Shown piece by piece: positions 25,277-33,197 of a stretch of DNA of 64,000 bases; the stretch's first letter is position 1; every line of letters starts with the position of its first letter. Location: assembly GCF_017573505.1 (NCBI RefSeq), contig NZ_JAGEOJ010000005.1, positions 1 through 64,000 on the forward strand, in the 5' to 3' direction. Origin of the DNA: Actinomadura barringtoniae (GTDB taxonomy: Bacteria; Actinomycetota; Actinomycetes; Streptosporangiales; Streptosporangiaceae). Below the pieces are notes generated by a model. That model ran no database searches, was not told the DNA's origin, and saw only the letters and a program-made list of their open reading frames with translations. Both the position numbers and the translations under genes were made by a program.

Positions 25277-26455
25277 GTGCGCTCACGAGGGACGGGCGGC
25301 CCGCTGCTGGCGGGGCTCGGCGCGGCGGCGCTGCTCATGGTGAGCTCGGCCCCCGCGCTCGCGGCCGACCCCACCCCGGGGGCGACCGGCGGGACGAGCG
25401 CCGACGACCCCACGCCGACGCCCGACCCGACCACCCCGTCGCCCGATCCGACCCCCACCCCGGACCCGACCCCGACGCCGGATCCGCCGACCGAGTCGCC
25501 GGACCCGACGCCCACCCCCGACCCGCCGACCACCTCGCCCGACCCGACGGACGACCCGACGCCGCCCGGCTCGGGCGACCCGGACCCGGGCCACACCGGC
25601 AAGCCGACCCCGGGGCAGACCAAGCCCGGGCCCGGCTCACCGGGCGGCGGCCATCACGACCCGTCCGACCCGTCCTCAGCCGTGCTGTCGATCGGCGTAT
25701 CGGTCTCCAGCATCTCCGTGCGGCCCGGCGGCTCGGTCACGGCCACGGTCCGAGTCGCCGCGGCGGGCGGGACGGCGAGCGGCGCCCTGCTGCGGATGTC
25801 GGGATCGTCGGCGTCGGTCAGCCCCGCCGCCCAGGGCCTCGGCAGCGTCGGCAGTTCCGGCCGGTCGGCGTCGGCCACCATCAACGTCTCCTCCGGCACC
25901 AGCCCCGGCACGATCTCCCTGACCGCGTCGGTGTCGGCGAGCGGCGCGCGGCCCGCGTCCAAGTCGTTCACGCTCATCGTCACGACGCGGTCCGGCGCCT
26001 ATCCCCCGGGCATCGGGCCCGGCAGCCTGCCGCCCGGCCTGCCGGACGTGACCGGCGCCCCGTACAACCCGATCAGCAGCGGCGTCCCGCTGCCGCAGGT
26101 CGCCCTGCCGCCCGTCGCCTCGCCTCAGGTCGCGCCCGGCGCCGCCCCGGTCGCGGCGGTGACGGCGCTGCGCACGGACCGGCCGTTCGGCAACGATCTG
26201 GCGGCACTGCGCGCGGGCCTGCTCGCCGCGCTGGCGACCTCCAGCACGCTGCTGCTCCTCCGGCTGCGGCTGGCCCGCAGGCGCCCCACCCCTGCCCTGC
26301 GGGCCGGCCGCGTGCCCAAGGCGTTCCGCGGCAAGCCGCTCACCGCCGCCCGGCTGCGGACGCTGCCGCCGCAGCCCGCGCCGGGCGGCACGCGGACGTG
26401 GACGCTGCGCTGGACGCCGTTCCCGGTGAGGACCACGCGTGCCGTCCGGCCTTGA
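25277..26455 (+). CDS. Secreted Pro/Thr/Asp-rich surface protein
   Basis: A 392-residue protein with a signal peptide (LLAGLGAAALLMVSSAPALA), a stalk of about 90 residues built of DPTP/TPDP repeats (roughly residues 45-130), an Ig-like strand-rich domain (VSVSSISVRPGGSVTATVRV, GTISLTASVSASG), and a C-terminal membrane helix (LRAGLLAALATSSTLLLLRL) followed by a basic tail. The stalk suggests crossing the cell wall. GTG 25277 lies nine bases after GGAGG; GTG 25271 is possible. No sortase motif is seen. Function unknown. Confidence 0.7.
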   Translation: MRSRGTGGPLLAGLGAAALLMVSSAPALAADPTPGATGGTSADDPTPTPDPTTPSPDPTPTPDPTPTPDPPTESPDPTPTPDPPTTSPDPTDDPTPPGSGDPDPGHTGKPTPGQTKPGPGSPGGGHHDPSDPSSAVLSIGVSVSSISVRPGGSVTATVRVAAAGGTASGALLRMSGSSASVSPAAQGLGSVGSSGRSASATINVSSGTSPGTISLTASVSASGARPASKSFTLIVTTRSGAYPPGIGPGSLPPGLPDVTGAPYNPISSGVPLPQVALPPVASPQVAPGAAPVAAVTALRTDRPFGNDLAALRAGLLAALATSSTLLLLRLRLARRRPTPALRAGRVPKAFRGKPLTAARLRTLPPQPAPGGTRTWTLRWTPFPVRTTRAVRP

Positions 26456-26486
26456 CCATCGGACCCGGCCGGTCGAACGTGCTCGC

Positions 26487-26984
26487 ATGAGCGACACGGC
26501 CGCGCGCGCCGGGCGGCGCAGACCCGTCACGGTCACCGCCGCCGTCGCGCTGCTCTGCCTGGCGTGGGCCGCGACGGCCGTGCTCGTGATCGCCGTCCTG
26601 GCGAGCGGCAGGCACCGCGCCGTGCTGCTGCGGCGCCTCGACGAGGCCATGCCCACCCGGGTGCACGCGGCGCCGCACTACCCGGGGCCGTTGACGCAGG
26701 CCGGGCTGTACGTGACGCTGCTGGTCGCGGGCGCGCTGCTGGTGTACGTCGTGCCGGCGCTGCTGCACCGCGAGCCCGGCGCCCGCGCGACCGTCTGGAT
26801 CGGCGTGCCCCTGCTGACCGCCGAGCCGCTGCGCCGCGCGGTGACCGCGCTGACGCCCGCCGGCGACGGCCACGCGGACGTCACCGTGGTCGTCTGCACC
26901 ATCGGCATCGCGGCCGCCGCCCTGCTCGCCGCCGCGCTCCTGGCGTTCCCCGCCGCCCGCACCCACCTCACCCGGCACCCCTGA
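26487..26984 (+). CDS. Small polytopic membrane protein
   Basis: A 165-residue protein with about four hydrophobic segments (VTAAVALLCLAWAATAVLVIAVLA, GLYVTLLVAGALLVYVVPALL, a shorter one near WIGVPLL, and VVVCTIGIAAAALLAAALLAF). I do not recognise a family. It follows the surface protein gene after 31 bases and could be in the same transcript. A strong hairpin follows its stop. Confidence 0.6.
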   Translation: MSDTAARAGRRRPVTVTAAVALLCLAWAATAVLVIAVLASGRHRAVLLRRLDEAMPTRVHAAPHYPGPLTQAGLYVTLLVAGALLVYVVPALLHREPGARATVWIGVPLLTAEPLRRAVTALTPAGDGHADVTVVVCTIGIAAAALLAAALLAFPAARTHLTRHP

Positions 26985-26987
26985 ACC

Positions 26988-27050
26988 CGCCGATCTTGCT
27001 CTCAGCGCCCTTACCTCACCCCGCAAAGGGCGCTGAGAGCAAGATCGGCG
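26988..27050. terminator. Bidirectional hairpin terminator, dispersed repeat copy 1
   Basis: A perfect 25-bp inverted repeat (arms 26988-27012 and 27026-27050, core GATCTTGCTCTCAGCGCCCT) with a 13-base loop. It lies between two convergent genes and can end transcription from both sides. An almost identical element occurs at 33104-33170. Confidence 0.85.
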
Positions 27051-27089
27051 TATGGGCGGGCCGCGGGGGTGGTTGGGGGGTGGCTGGGG

Positions 27090-28559
27090 TTAGCGGGTGA
27101 TGATGTAGTCCTCGGGCTTGGCCTTGCGGGTGCCGGCCCAGAACTCGAAGGTGTGGCCGGGCCACAGGGTGCGGTTGACCCCTGTTTCGTCGAGGTACCA
27201 GCTCTGGCAGCCGCCCTCGCTCCACACCGCGCGGCGCAGCCGCTTGTGCATGCGGTCGTTGAACCCGCGCAGCGCCTCGGGCTTCGGCTCGATGGCGTCG
27301 CCGCCGGTCTCCTGGAGCAGCCGCAGGCAGCTCAGCACGTGCTGGATCTGGCTCTCGATCATGAAGACGACCGAGTTGTGGCCGAGGCCGGTGTTCGGGC
27401 CGAGCAGGTAGAAGTAGTTGGGGAAGCCGGGGACGGTCGTGCCGCGGTAGGCCTCGATGCCGTGCTCCCAGACCTCCTGGATCTTCACGCCGCCGCGGCC
27501 GACGATCTGCTGCTCGGCGAGCGCGTCGGTCACCTTGAAGCCGGTGCCGTAGACGATGACGTCGACCTCGTACTCGCGGCCGTCGTTCGTCACGACCGAG
27601 TTCTCGCGCACCTCGGCGATGCCGCTGGTCTCCACGTCCACATTCGGGCGGGCGAGCGCCGGGTAGTAGTCGTTGGACAGCAGCACGCGCTTGCAGCCGA
27701 TCGTGTAGTCCGGCGTCACCTTGGCGCGCAGCTCGGGGTCGGCGATCTGGCGCTTGATGTGCCAGCGCGCGAGCTTCTCCTGCGGCAGCGACAGGCGCGG
27801 GTCGATCGTGAAGCCGACCGCGCGGGCCTCCAGCGCCCAGTAGATGCCGTTGCGGAACGCGCGGGTCGCGCCGGGCACCTTCTCGAACGCCTTGCGCAGC
27901 GGCGCGGGGAACGTGCGGTCGGGCTTGGGCTGGATCCACGGCGGCGTCCGCTGGAAGAGCACCAGGTGGTCGACCTGCTTGGCGAGCTGCGGAACGAACT
28001 GGATCGCCGAGGCGCCGGTGCCGACGACCGCGACGCGCTTGCCGGCGAAGTCGTAGGAGTGGTCCCACTCGGCGGAGTGGAACGCGGTGCCCTGGAACTT
28101 CTCCATCCCGGGCAGCTCGGGGAACGAGGGGATGTGCAGCGCGCCGATGCCCGCGACGACGGCCTTCGGCCGGTAGACGGTGCCGTCGGCGAGCGTCACG
28201 TTCCAGCGGCGGGTCTCGTCGTCGTACTCCTGCGACTCGACCGTGCTGCCGAAGCGGATGTGCTCGCGCACCCGGTACTTGTCGGCGGTGCGCTCCAGGT
28301 AGGAGCGGATCTCCGGCTGCGGCGCGAACATCCGCGTCCAGCCCGGGTTCAGCTCGAACGAGAAGGAGTACATGTGGGACGGCACGTCACAGGCACAGCC
28401 GGGATAGGTGTTGTCGTGCCACGTGCCCCCGAGCGCCTGGCTCTTCTCCAGGATCACGAAGTCGTGGAAGCCGTTGCGCTTGAGCTGGATCGCCATCCCG
28501 AGCCCGGCGAAGCCGGAGCCGATGATGACGATGCCAGGAGCCGCCGCCTGCTCGCTCAT
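27090..28559 (-). CDS. Flavin-containing (Baeyer-Villiger-type) monooxygenase
   Basis: A 489-residue FAD/NADPH monooxygenase. It has an N-terminal GSGFAG dinucleotide site at about residues 14-19, the EKSQALGGTWHDNTYPGCACDVPSHMYSF region in outline, the fingerprint FQGTAFHSAEWDH near 155-167 (matching F-x-G-x-x-x-H-x-x-x-W) and a second nucleotide site VGTGASA. It is similar to EthA-type enzymes that oxidise ketones, aldehydes or sulfides. It is divergently transcribed from a TetR regulator with palindromes between, the usual arrangement for local repression. Substrate unknown. Confidence 0.88.
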   Translation of the reverse strand: MSEQAAAPGIVIIGSGFAGLGMAIQLKRNGFHDFVILEKSQALGGTWHDNTYPGCACDVPSHMYSFSFELNPGWTRMFAPQPEIRSYLERTADKYRVREHIRFGSTVESQEYDDETRRWNVTLADGTVYRPKAVVAGIGALHIPSFPELPGMEKFQGTAFHSAEWDHSYDFAGKRVAVVGTGASAIQFVPQLAKQVDHLVLFQRTPPWIQPKPDRTFPAPLRKAFEKVPGATRAFRNGIYWALEARAVGFTIDPRLSLPQEKLARWHIKRQIADPELRAKVTPDYTIGCKRVLLSNDYYPALARPNVDVETSGIAEVRENSVVTNDGREYEVDVIVYGTGFKVTDALAEQQIVGRGGVKIQEVWEHGIEAYRGTTVPGFPNYFYLLGPNTGLGHNSVVFMIESQIQHVLSCLRLLQETGGDAIEPKPEALRGFNDRMHKRLRRAVWSEGGCQSWYLDETGVNRTLWPGHTFEFWAGTRKAKPEDYIITR

Positions 28560-28574
28560 GTCGTCCCTTCCGCT

Positions 28575-28611
28575 GTAACCTACTCAGAGTAAGTTACCGC
28601 CGGTAGGTTAC
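28575..28611. promoter_or_regulatory. TetR operator region, overlapping palindromes
   Basis: In the 83 bases between the monooxygenase and TetR genes, GTAACCTAC (28575-28583) is mirrored by GTAGGTTAC (28603-28611). Smaller palindromes TACTCAGAGTA and TACCGCCGGTA lie between the arms. This fits an operator for the adjacent TetR protein controlling both genes. Confidence 0.55.
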
Positions 28612-28642
28612 TGACGGTAGGTCCAACAGATAGGGTTTCCGT

Positions 28643-29269
28643 GTGAGTGACGCCACACCGCGCCGACGCCGGATGTCCCGCGCCGAGCGCGAGCGGCAGA
28701 TGCTCGAGGTCGCCGAGCAGGTCTTCGGGGAACGCGGCTACCGGAACACCTCGATGGACGAGATCGCCGAGCGCTGCGGCGTCTCCAAGCCGATGCTGTA
28801 CGAGTACTTCGGCTCCAAGGACGGCCTGGTGATGGCGTCCATGGCCCGTTCGAAGGCCGAGCTGTACGACGCGACCCACAAGGCGATGGCCGGGGCGAGC
28901 GACCCCCGCGACATCCTGTGGCGCGGCATGCTCGCCTACTTCGAGTTCATCGACACGCACGAGGCCTCGTTCACCATGCTGGTCGCGCAGCCGCTGGACG
29001 TGCCCGCCGAGACCGCGGGGGCGGTCGAGGAGACCCGGCGGCAGCAGAGCGAGCTGATCGCGGGCGTCATCACCACGTTCGCGCCGCAGGCCCCCGCGCC
29101 CGCCGTGCTGGCGTTCACCGAGATCATCATCGGCGCGTGCGAGCGGCTGGCGGTCTCGCGCACCCGCAACCGCGAGCTCAGCGTCGAGGACGCCGCCCGC
29201 TACATGACCGAGTTCTGCTGGCAGGGACTCAGCCCGTACCTTGCCGAGGAAGCGCCTCCAGAGCACTGA
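28643..29269 (+). CDS. TetR family regulator (divergent to monooxygenase)
   Basis: A 208-residue TetR protein: HTH in residues about 15-60 (RQMLEVAEQVFGERGYRNTS, MDEIAERCGVSKPMLYEYFG), then a helical ligand domain. It starts at GTG 28643. The ligand pocket is not predictable. The gene overlaps the end of the opposite TetR gene by about 40 bases. It most likely represses the monooxygenase gene and itself through the palindromes at 28575-28611. Confidence 0.85.
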   Translation: MSDATPRRRRMSRAERERQMLEVAEQVFGERGYRNTSMDEIAERCGVSKPMLYEYFGSKDGLVMASMARSKAELYDATHKAMAGASDPRDILWRGMLAYFEFIDTHEASFTMLVAQPLDVPAETAGAVEETRRQQSELIAGVITTFAPQAPAPAVLAFTEIIIGACERLAVSRTRNRELSVEDAARYMTEFCWQGLSPYLAEEAPPEH

Positions 29270-29900
29270 TCAGCAGGTCGAGGCCGAACTCGAAGTCGGA
29301 CTCGGGATCGTGCCGGATCAGGTCCGGCGCGAGCGCGATCACGTGCGGGAAGTCGGCGGGGTCCAGGCTCGCCAGCACGTCGGCCGAGCGCGGGAAGTTG
29401 TCCAGGGCCTTGGCTTGGCCGATCTCGCGCATCTGGGCGCCGAGCGCGTACGCCATCAGCGCGCGCATGATGCGCACCGACGTCGGGCCGTCGAACCCGG
29501 CCGCGTCGGCGATCGAGAGCGCGCGCTCGGCGGGCCGCAGCTCCCCCGGGAAGTCGACCTTCTGGGTGAGCACGACCGTCATGCAGCGCGGGTAGTCGTG
29601 GGCGACCTTGCGGAACGCGCGGACCAGCGCGCGGCCGCGGTCCTGCCACGGCTCGTCCGGGTCGTCGGGCAGGTCCATGCCCGCCATCACGTGCTGCGCG
29701 ACGCCCTGGAACAGGGCCGCCTTGTTCGGCACGTGGTTGTACAGCGACATCACGGCCACGCCGAGCTCGCCCGCCACTCCGCGCATGGACAGGGCGTCCA
29801 CGCCGTCCCGCTCGATCAGGTCCACCGCCGCGTGCACGATGCGCTCCCTGGTCAGGACGGGCCGGGTCATCGGCGTGACCGACCTCACCCTGTCTCCCAT
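29229..29900 (-). CDS. TetR family regulator with TetR-type C-domain
   Basis: A 223-residue TetR protein: HTH (LTRERIVHAAVDLIERDGVD, LSMRGVAGELGVAVMSLYNHV) and a C-terminal domain like the classical TetR_C (LRPAERALSIADAAGFD..., LMAYALGAQMREIG). ATG 29900 follows GAGAGG at good spacing; ATG 29870 is an alternative. It is divergent from the R2-like di-iron gene, with two palindromic operators in between. It probably controls the oxygenase/SDR genes to the right. Confidence 0.82.
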   Translation of the reverse strand: MGDRVRSVTPMTRPVLTRERIVHAAVDLIERDGVDALSMRGVAGELGVAVMSLYNHVPNKAALFQGVAQHVMAGMDLPDDPDEPWQDRGRALVRAFRKVAHDYPRCMTVVLTQKVDFPGELRPAERALSIADAAGFDGPTSVRIMRALMAYALGAQMREIGQAKALDNFPRSADVLASLDPADFPHVIALAPDLIRHDPESDFEFGLDLLISALEALPRQGTG

Positions 29901-29951
29901 GGGTCCAACCTCTCCCGGCCGTTGACGCGTGTAAGTGCACCGTGACACGGT

Positions 29952-29984
29952 ACGTACATCGTACGTGAGACGTACATCGTACGT
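29952..29984. promoter_or_regulatory. Tandem TetR operators
   Basis: Two identical 15-base palindromes, ACGTACATCGTACGT, at 29952-29966 and 29970-29984, repeat every 18 bases, so two regulator dimers could sit side by side. Each has arms ACGTAC/GTACGT around a 3-base spacer. They lie between the TetR start and the di-iron gene. Confidence 0.65.
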
Positions 29985-30009
29985 CGCCTCATCGCGGAGG
30001 ATGGTGCCC

Positions 30010-31116
30010 GTGTCGACCCACGACCTTTACACCGCGCCCGTCGGGACGTCCACCTGGAACGTGCCGCTGGCCGGCGACGCCCGGTTCACGTGGGAGTACG
30101 ACGACGGGCGCGACCGCCTGCTGGCCCTGTACCAGAAGGGTAAGGACAAGCAGTGGGACTCGGTGAAGAGGATCGACTGGGACCTCGAGGTCGACCCGTA
30201 CAACGCGCTCGGCGTGCCGGACCAGTCACTGGCCATCTACGGCACCAAGTACTGGGACCAGCTGACCGAGAAGCAGCGCGGTGAGCTGAGGCAGCACCAG
30301 GTGTCGTGGCAGTTCTCCCAGTTCGTGCACGGCGAGCAGGGCGCGATGATCACCGCGGCACGGATCGTGGAGTCGGTGCCCGACATGGACTCCAAGTTCT
30401 ACTCCGCCACCCAGACCATGGACGAGGCCCGCCACGTCGAGATCTTCTCCCGCTTCCTGCAGGAGAAGATGCAGATGGTCTACCCCATCAACACCAAGCT
30501 GCAGGACCTGCTGAACGAGACGCTGACCGACTCGCGCTGGGACATGCCCTACCTCGGCATGCAGGTCCTCATCGAGGGGCTCGCGCTCGCCGCGTTCGGC
30601 GTCATCCGCGACATCACCACCCAGCCGCTCCCGAAGCAGATCCTGGCGTACGTGATGCAGGACGAGGCGCGGCACGTCGCGTTCGGCCGCCTCGCGCTGC
30701 GCGACTACTACAAGCAGCTGTCGGCGGTCGAGCTCAAGGAGCGCGAGGACTTCGTCATCGAGGGCTGCTACCTCATGCGCGACCGCATCCGCGGCCGGGA
30801 GGTCTGGGAGAACTTCGGCATCGACCCGAAGGAGGTCGACGAGATGGTCGAGAACTCCCCGTACATGCGCATGTTCCAGAGCCTGCTGTTCAGCCGCATC
30901 GTGCCGTGCGTGAAGGACATCGGGCTGTGGAGCGAGCGCATCCAGCAGACCTACGACGACATGGGCGTGCTCGACATGTCCAAGGCCGACCTGGAGGCCC
31001 TCATGAGCCAGGACGAGGACATCGCCGAGAAGCTCGACGCCGAGCGCTTCGCGGTCGAGGAGACCGAGCGCAAGGCCGAGGTCGACGCGGTCATCGCGGC
31101 CGAGGCGGCACAGTGA
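30010..31116 (+). CDS. Ferritin-like di-iron protein (R2-like oxidase)
   Basis: A 368-residue four-helix-bundle protein with a complete carboxylate-bridged di-iron site: Glu109 (VHGEQG), Glu139 and His142 (DEARHVEIF), Glu189 (LIEGLAL), Glu219 and His222 (QDEARHVAFG). This E, ExxH, E, ExxH layout is that of R2/R2lox and related oxygenases. The charged Glu/Ala tail extends beyond the bundle. GTG 30010 is preferred because GGAGG ends at 30000; the ATG at 30001 would have no spacing. It leads a probable operon with the SDR and the AurF-like gene. Substrate unknown. Confidence 0.8.
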   Translation: MSTHDLYTAPVGTSTWNVPLAGDARFTWEYDDGRDRLLALYQKGKDKQWDSVKRIDWDLEVDPYNALGVPDQSLAIYGTKYWDQLTEKQRGELRQHQVSWQFSQFVHGEQGAMITAARIVESVPDMDSKFYSATQTMDEARHVEIFSRFLQEKMQMVYPINTKLQDLLNETLTDSRWDMPYLGMQVLIEGLALAAFGVIRDITTQPLPKQILAYVMQDEARHVAFGRLALRDYYKQLSAVELKEREDFVIEGCYLMRDRIRGREVWENFGIDPKEVDEMVENSPYMRMFQSLLFSRIVPCVKDIGLWSERIQQTYDDMGVLDMSKADLEALMSQDEDIAEKLDAERFAVEETERKAEVDAVIAAEAAQ

Positions 31117-31226
31117 TCGCGGCGAGGCCGCGCAATGATCGCGGTCGAGGCGGGGACGTGAGTACCTTTTCCTAAGATCCCCGCGAGTCCCGGAGATCCC
31201 CGGAATCCCTTCCCCCGGAGGTGCCC

Positions 31227-32090
31227 ATGCCCATCTCGCAGTTCGACGGAGCGCTCGCCGTCGTCACCGGGGCCGGCAGCGGCTTCGGCCGCGCCACCAC
31301 GCTGGCCCTGGCCGAACGCGGTGCCCAGGTCGTCGCGGCCGACATCGACCTGGACTCGGCCGAACGCACGGCCGTGCTGGCCAAGTCGCTCGGCGCGGAC
31401 GTCGTCCCCTACCGGGTGGACGTGGCGGACGCGACCGCCATGGAGGCGTTCGCCGCCGAGGTGCGGTCCGCGCACCGCGTGCCCGACATCGTGGTCAACA
31501 ACGCCGGCATCGCCGTCGCCGGCCCGTTCCTGGACACCGGCCTGAAGGACTGGGAACGGATCGTCGGCGTCAACCTGTGGGGCGTCATCCACGGCTCGCG
31601 GCTGTTCGGCAAGCAGATGGCCGACCGCGTCGCGAACCTGCCCAACAAGCCCGACAAGCCCAACAAGGGCGGCCACATCGTCAACATCGCCTCGGCCGCG
31701 GGCTTCGCGCCCTCGCGCGAGCTGCCCGCGTACTGCACGACCAAGGCGGCCGTGGTGATGCTGAGCGAGTGCCTGCGCGCCGAGCTCGCCGCCTCGCGCA
31801 TCGGCGTCACCGCCGTCTGCCCGGGCTTCGCCGGCACCAACATCGCCAAGAACGCCACGTACGTCGGCCTGAGCGACGAGGAGCAGGAGCGGCAGCGCGA
31901 GCGCGGCGACAGGGCCATCAAGGCGCGCCGCTACCCGCCGGAGAAGGTCGCCGAACGGATCGTCGACGCGATCGCCAAGAACAGGCCCCTCGTCCCCATC
32001 AACTTCGAAGGCCACCTGCTGCACGCGCTGTCGCGCGTGTCCCCCGCCTCGCTGCGCCTTCTCGCCCGGATACCAGCACCGCTTCGTTAG
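31227..32090 (+). CDS. Short-chain dehydrogenase/reductase
   Basis: A 287-residue classical SDR: NAD(P) motif TGAGSGFG at 14-21, NNAG near 91-94, catalytic Ser156, Tyr169 and Lys173 (YCTTK). A low-complexity insertion LPNKPDKPNK at 138-147 precedes the catalytic strand and is unusual. ATG 31227 follows CGGAGG. The C-terminus (LLHALSRVSPASLRLLARI) is amphipathic and may touch membranes, as in lipid-active SDRs. It lies between two di-iron enzyme genes and could reduce or oxidise their product. Confidence 0.87.
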   Translation: MPISQFDGALAVVTGAGSGFGRATTLALAERGAQVVAADIDLDSAERTAVLAKSLGADVVPYRVDVADATAMEAFAAEVRSAHRVPDIVVNNAGIAVAGPFLDTGLKDWERIVGVNLWGVIHGSRLFGKQMADRVANLPNKPDKPNKGGHIVNIASAAGFAPSRELPAYCTTKAAVVMLSECLRAELAASRIGVTAVCPGFAGTNIAKNATYVGLSDEEQERQRERGDRAIKARRYPPEKVAERIVDAIAKNRPLVPINFEGHLLHALSRVSPASLRLLARIPAPLR

Positions 32091-32126
32091 CGCGCCCCGC
32101 GCGCTCGGCCGTAAGGAGCCGGACCG

Positions 32127-33101
32127 ATGACCACCTCCGTCGACGTCAACGATCGTCCCCGCACCTGGACCGCTCGGATCCGCTGCAAGGACGGGGACCA
32201 CACGCTCGAGCTGACCGACCGCGAGGTGGTCGCCGAACGGCTCCTGCGCACCTCGCGCAAGCACTCGTTCAACCCCGACACCGACGTCGACTGGGATGCC
32301 GAGCAGGACCCCGACCGGTTCTATCTGCCGCCGCAGCTGGTGTCGCTGTACGAGACGCCGCTGTGGGACGGGCTGACGCACCGGCAGCGGGTCGAGCTCA
32401 GCAAGCGCGAGCTGTGCAGCATCGCCTCGTTCGGCATCTGGGCCGAGATCATGCTGATGCAGGCGCTGATGCAGCACGCGTACCGGCACAAGTACGACTC
32501 GGGGCATTTCGCGTACGCGCTGACCGAGATCGCCGACGAGTGCCGGCACTCGACGATGTTCGGGCGGATGGTGAAGACGTGCGGGCTGACCACCAACCGG
32601 CCGCACCCGCTGCACTACAACATCGGCAAGTTCGTGGGCGCGGTGTACGACCCGATGCCGATGTTCGCCGGGACGCTCGTGGTGGAGGAGTTCACCGACG
32701 CGTTCCAGCGGCTGACCTTCCCGGACGAGCAGATCCAGCCGCTGGTCCGGCAGGTCACCCGGATCCACGTGATCGAGGAGGCGCGGCACATCAAGTACGC
32801 GCGGGAGGAGCTGAAGCGGCTCGTCGCCGACGCCCCCGCGCTCCAGCGCAGGGCCGCCGCGTTCGGCCTCGCGCACGCCAGCCGGCTGATCGCGGGGCAG
32901 TTCATCCACCCGTCCTGCTACAGCGGCGTCGGCCTGGACCCGAAGCTCGCCCGGCAGGTGGCGGCGCGCAGCCCGCATCGCCGCGCGACCATGGCCTGGT
33001 CGTTCCGCAAGCTGACCGCGTTCTTCGACGAGGTCGGCTACCTGGACGGCCGCGCCCGCGACGTCTGGCTCAAGGGCGGCCTCCTCGAAGCCGCGGCCTA
33101 A
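32127..33101 (+). CDS. AurF-like di-iron oxygenase
   Basis: A 324-residue member of the AurF (p-aminobenzoate N-oxygenase) family. The expected ligand set is visible: Glu107 (WAEIML), Glu138 and His141 (DECRHS), Glu187, and His214, Glu218 and His221 (IHVIEEARHIKY); the extra His before the second ExxH is the AurF hallmark. Family members oxidise aryl amines, but many actinobacterial homologues have unknown substrates. An AAGGAG site precedes the ATG. It is the third gene after the R2-like protein and SDR, and a strong hairpin follows. Confidence 0.82.
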   Translation: MTTSVDVNDRPRTWTARIRCKDGDHTLELTDREVVAERLLRTSRKHSFNPDTDVDWDAEQDPDRFYLPPQLVSLYETPLWDGLTHRQRVELSKRELCSIASFGIWAEIMLMQALMQHAYRHKYDSGHFAYALTEIADECRHSTMFGRMVKTCGLTTNRPHPLHYNIGKFVGAVYDPMPMFAGTLVVEEFTDAFQRLTFPDEQIQPLVRQVTRIHVIEEARHIKYAREELKRLVADAPALQRRAAAFGLAHASRLIAGQFIHPSCYSGVGLDPKLARQVAARSPHRRATMAWSFRKLTAFFDEVGYLDGRARDVWLKGGLLEAAA

Positions 33102-33103
33102 AC

Positions 33104-33170
33104 CACGCCGATCTTGCTCTGAGCGCCCTTCCGCACGCCGTGTGAGGGCGCTGAGAGCAAGATCGGCGTG
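33104..33170. terminator. Bidirectional hairpin terminator, dispersed repeat copy 2
   Basis: Inverted repeat with 26-base arms (33104-33129 and 33145-33170), one mismatch at 33121, and a 15-base loop. The stem is the same sequence as at 26988-27050. It again lies between convergent genes (AurF-like and phosphopantetheinyl transferase). Confidence 0.85.
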
Positions 33171-33197
33171 CTTCTTGGCGCCGGGGACGGCGTGGTC

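Noticed and set aside
25400..25650. DPTP-coding repeats considered as a CRISPR or satellite array
   Set aside because: Unit length is irregular and the pattern is explained by a Pro/Thr/Asp-rich protein stalk.
30951..32978. A 675-codon minus-strand frame opposite the SDR and AurF-like genes
   Set aside because: The plus-strand genes show complete catalytic residues; the antisense frame shows none.
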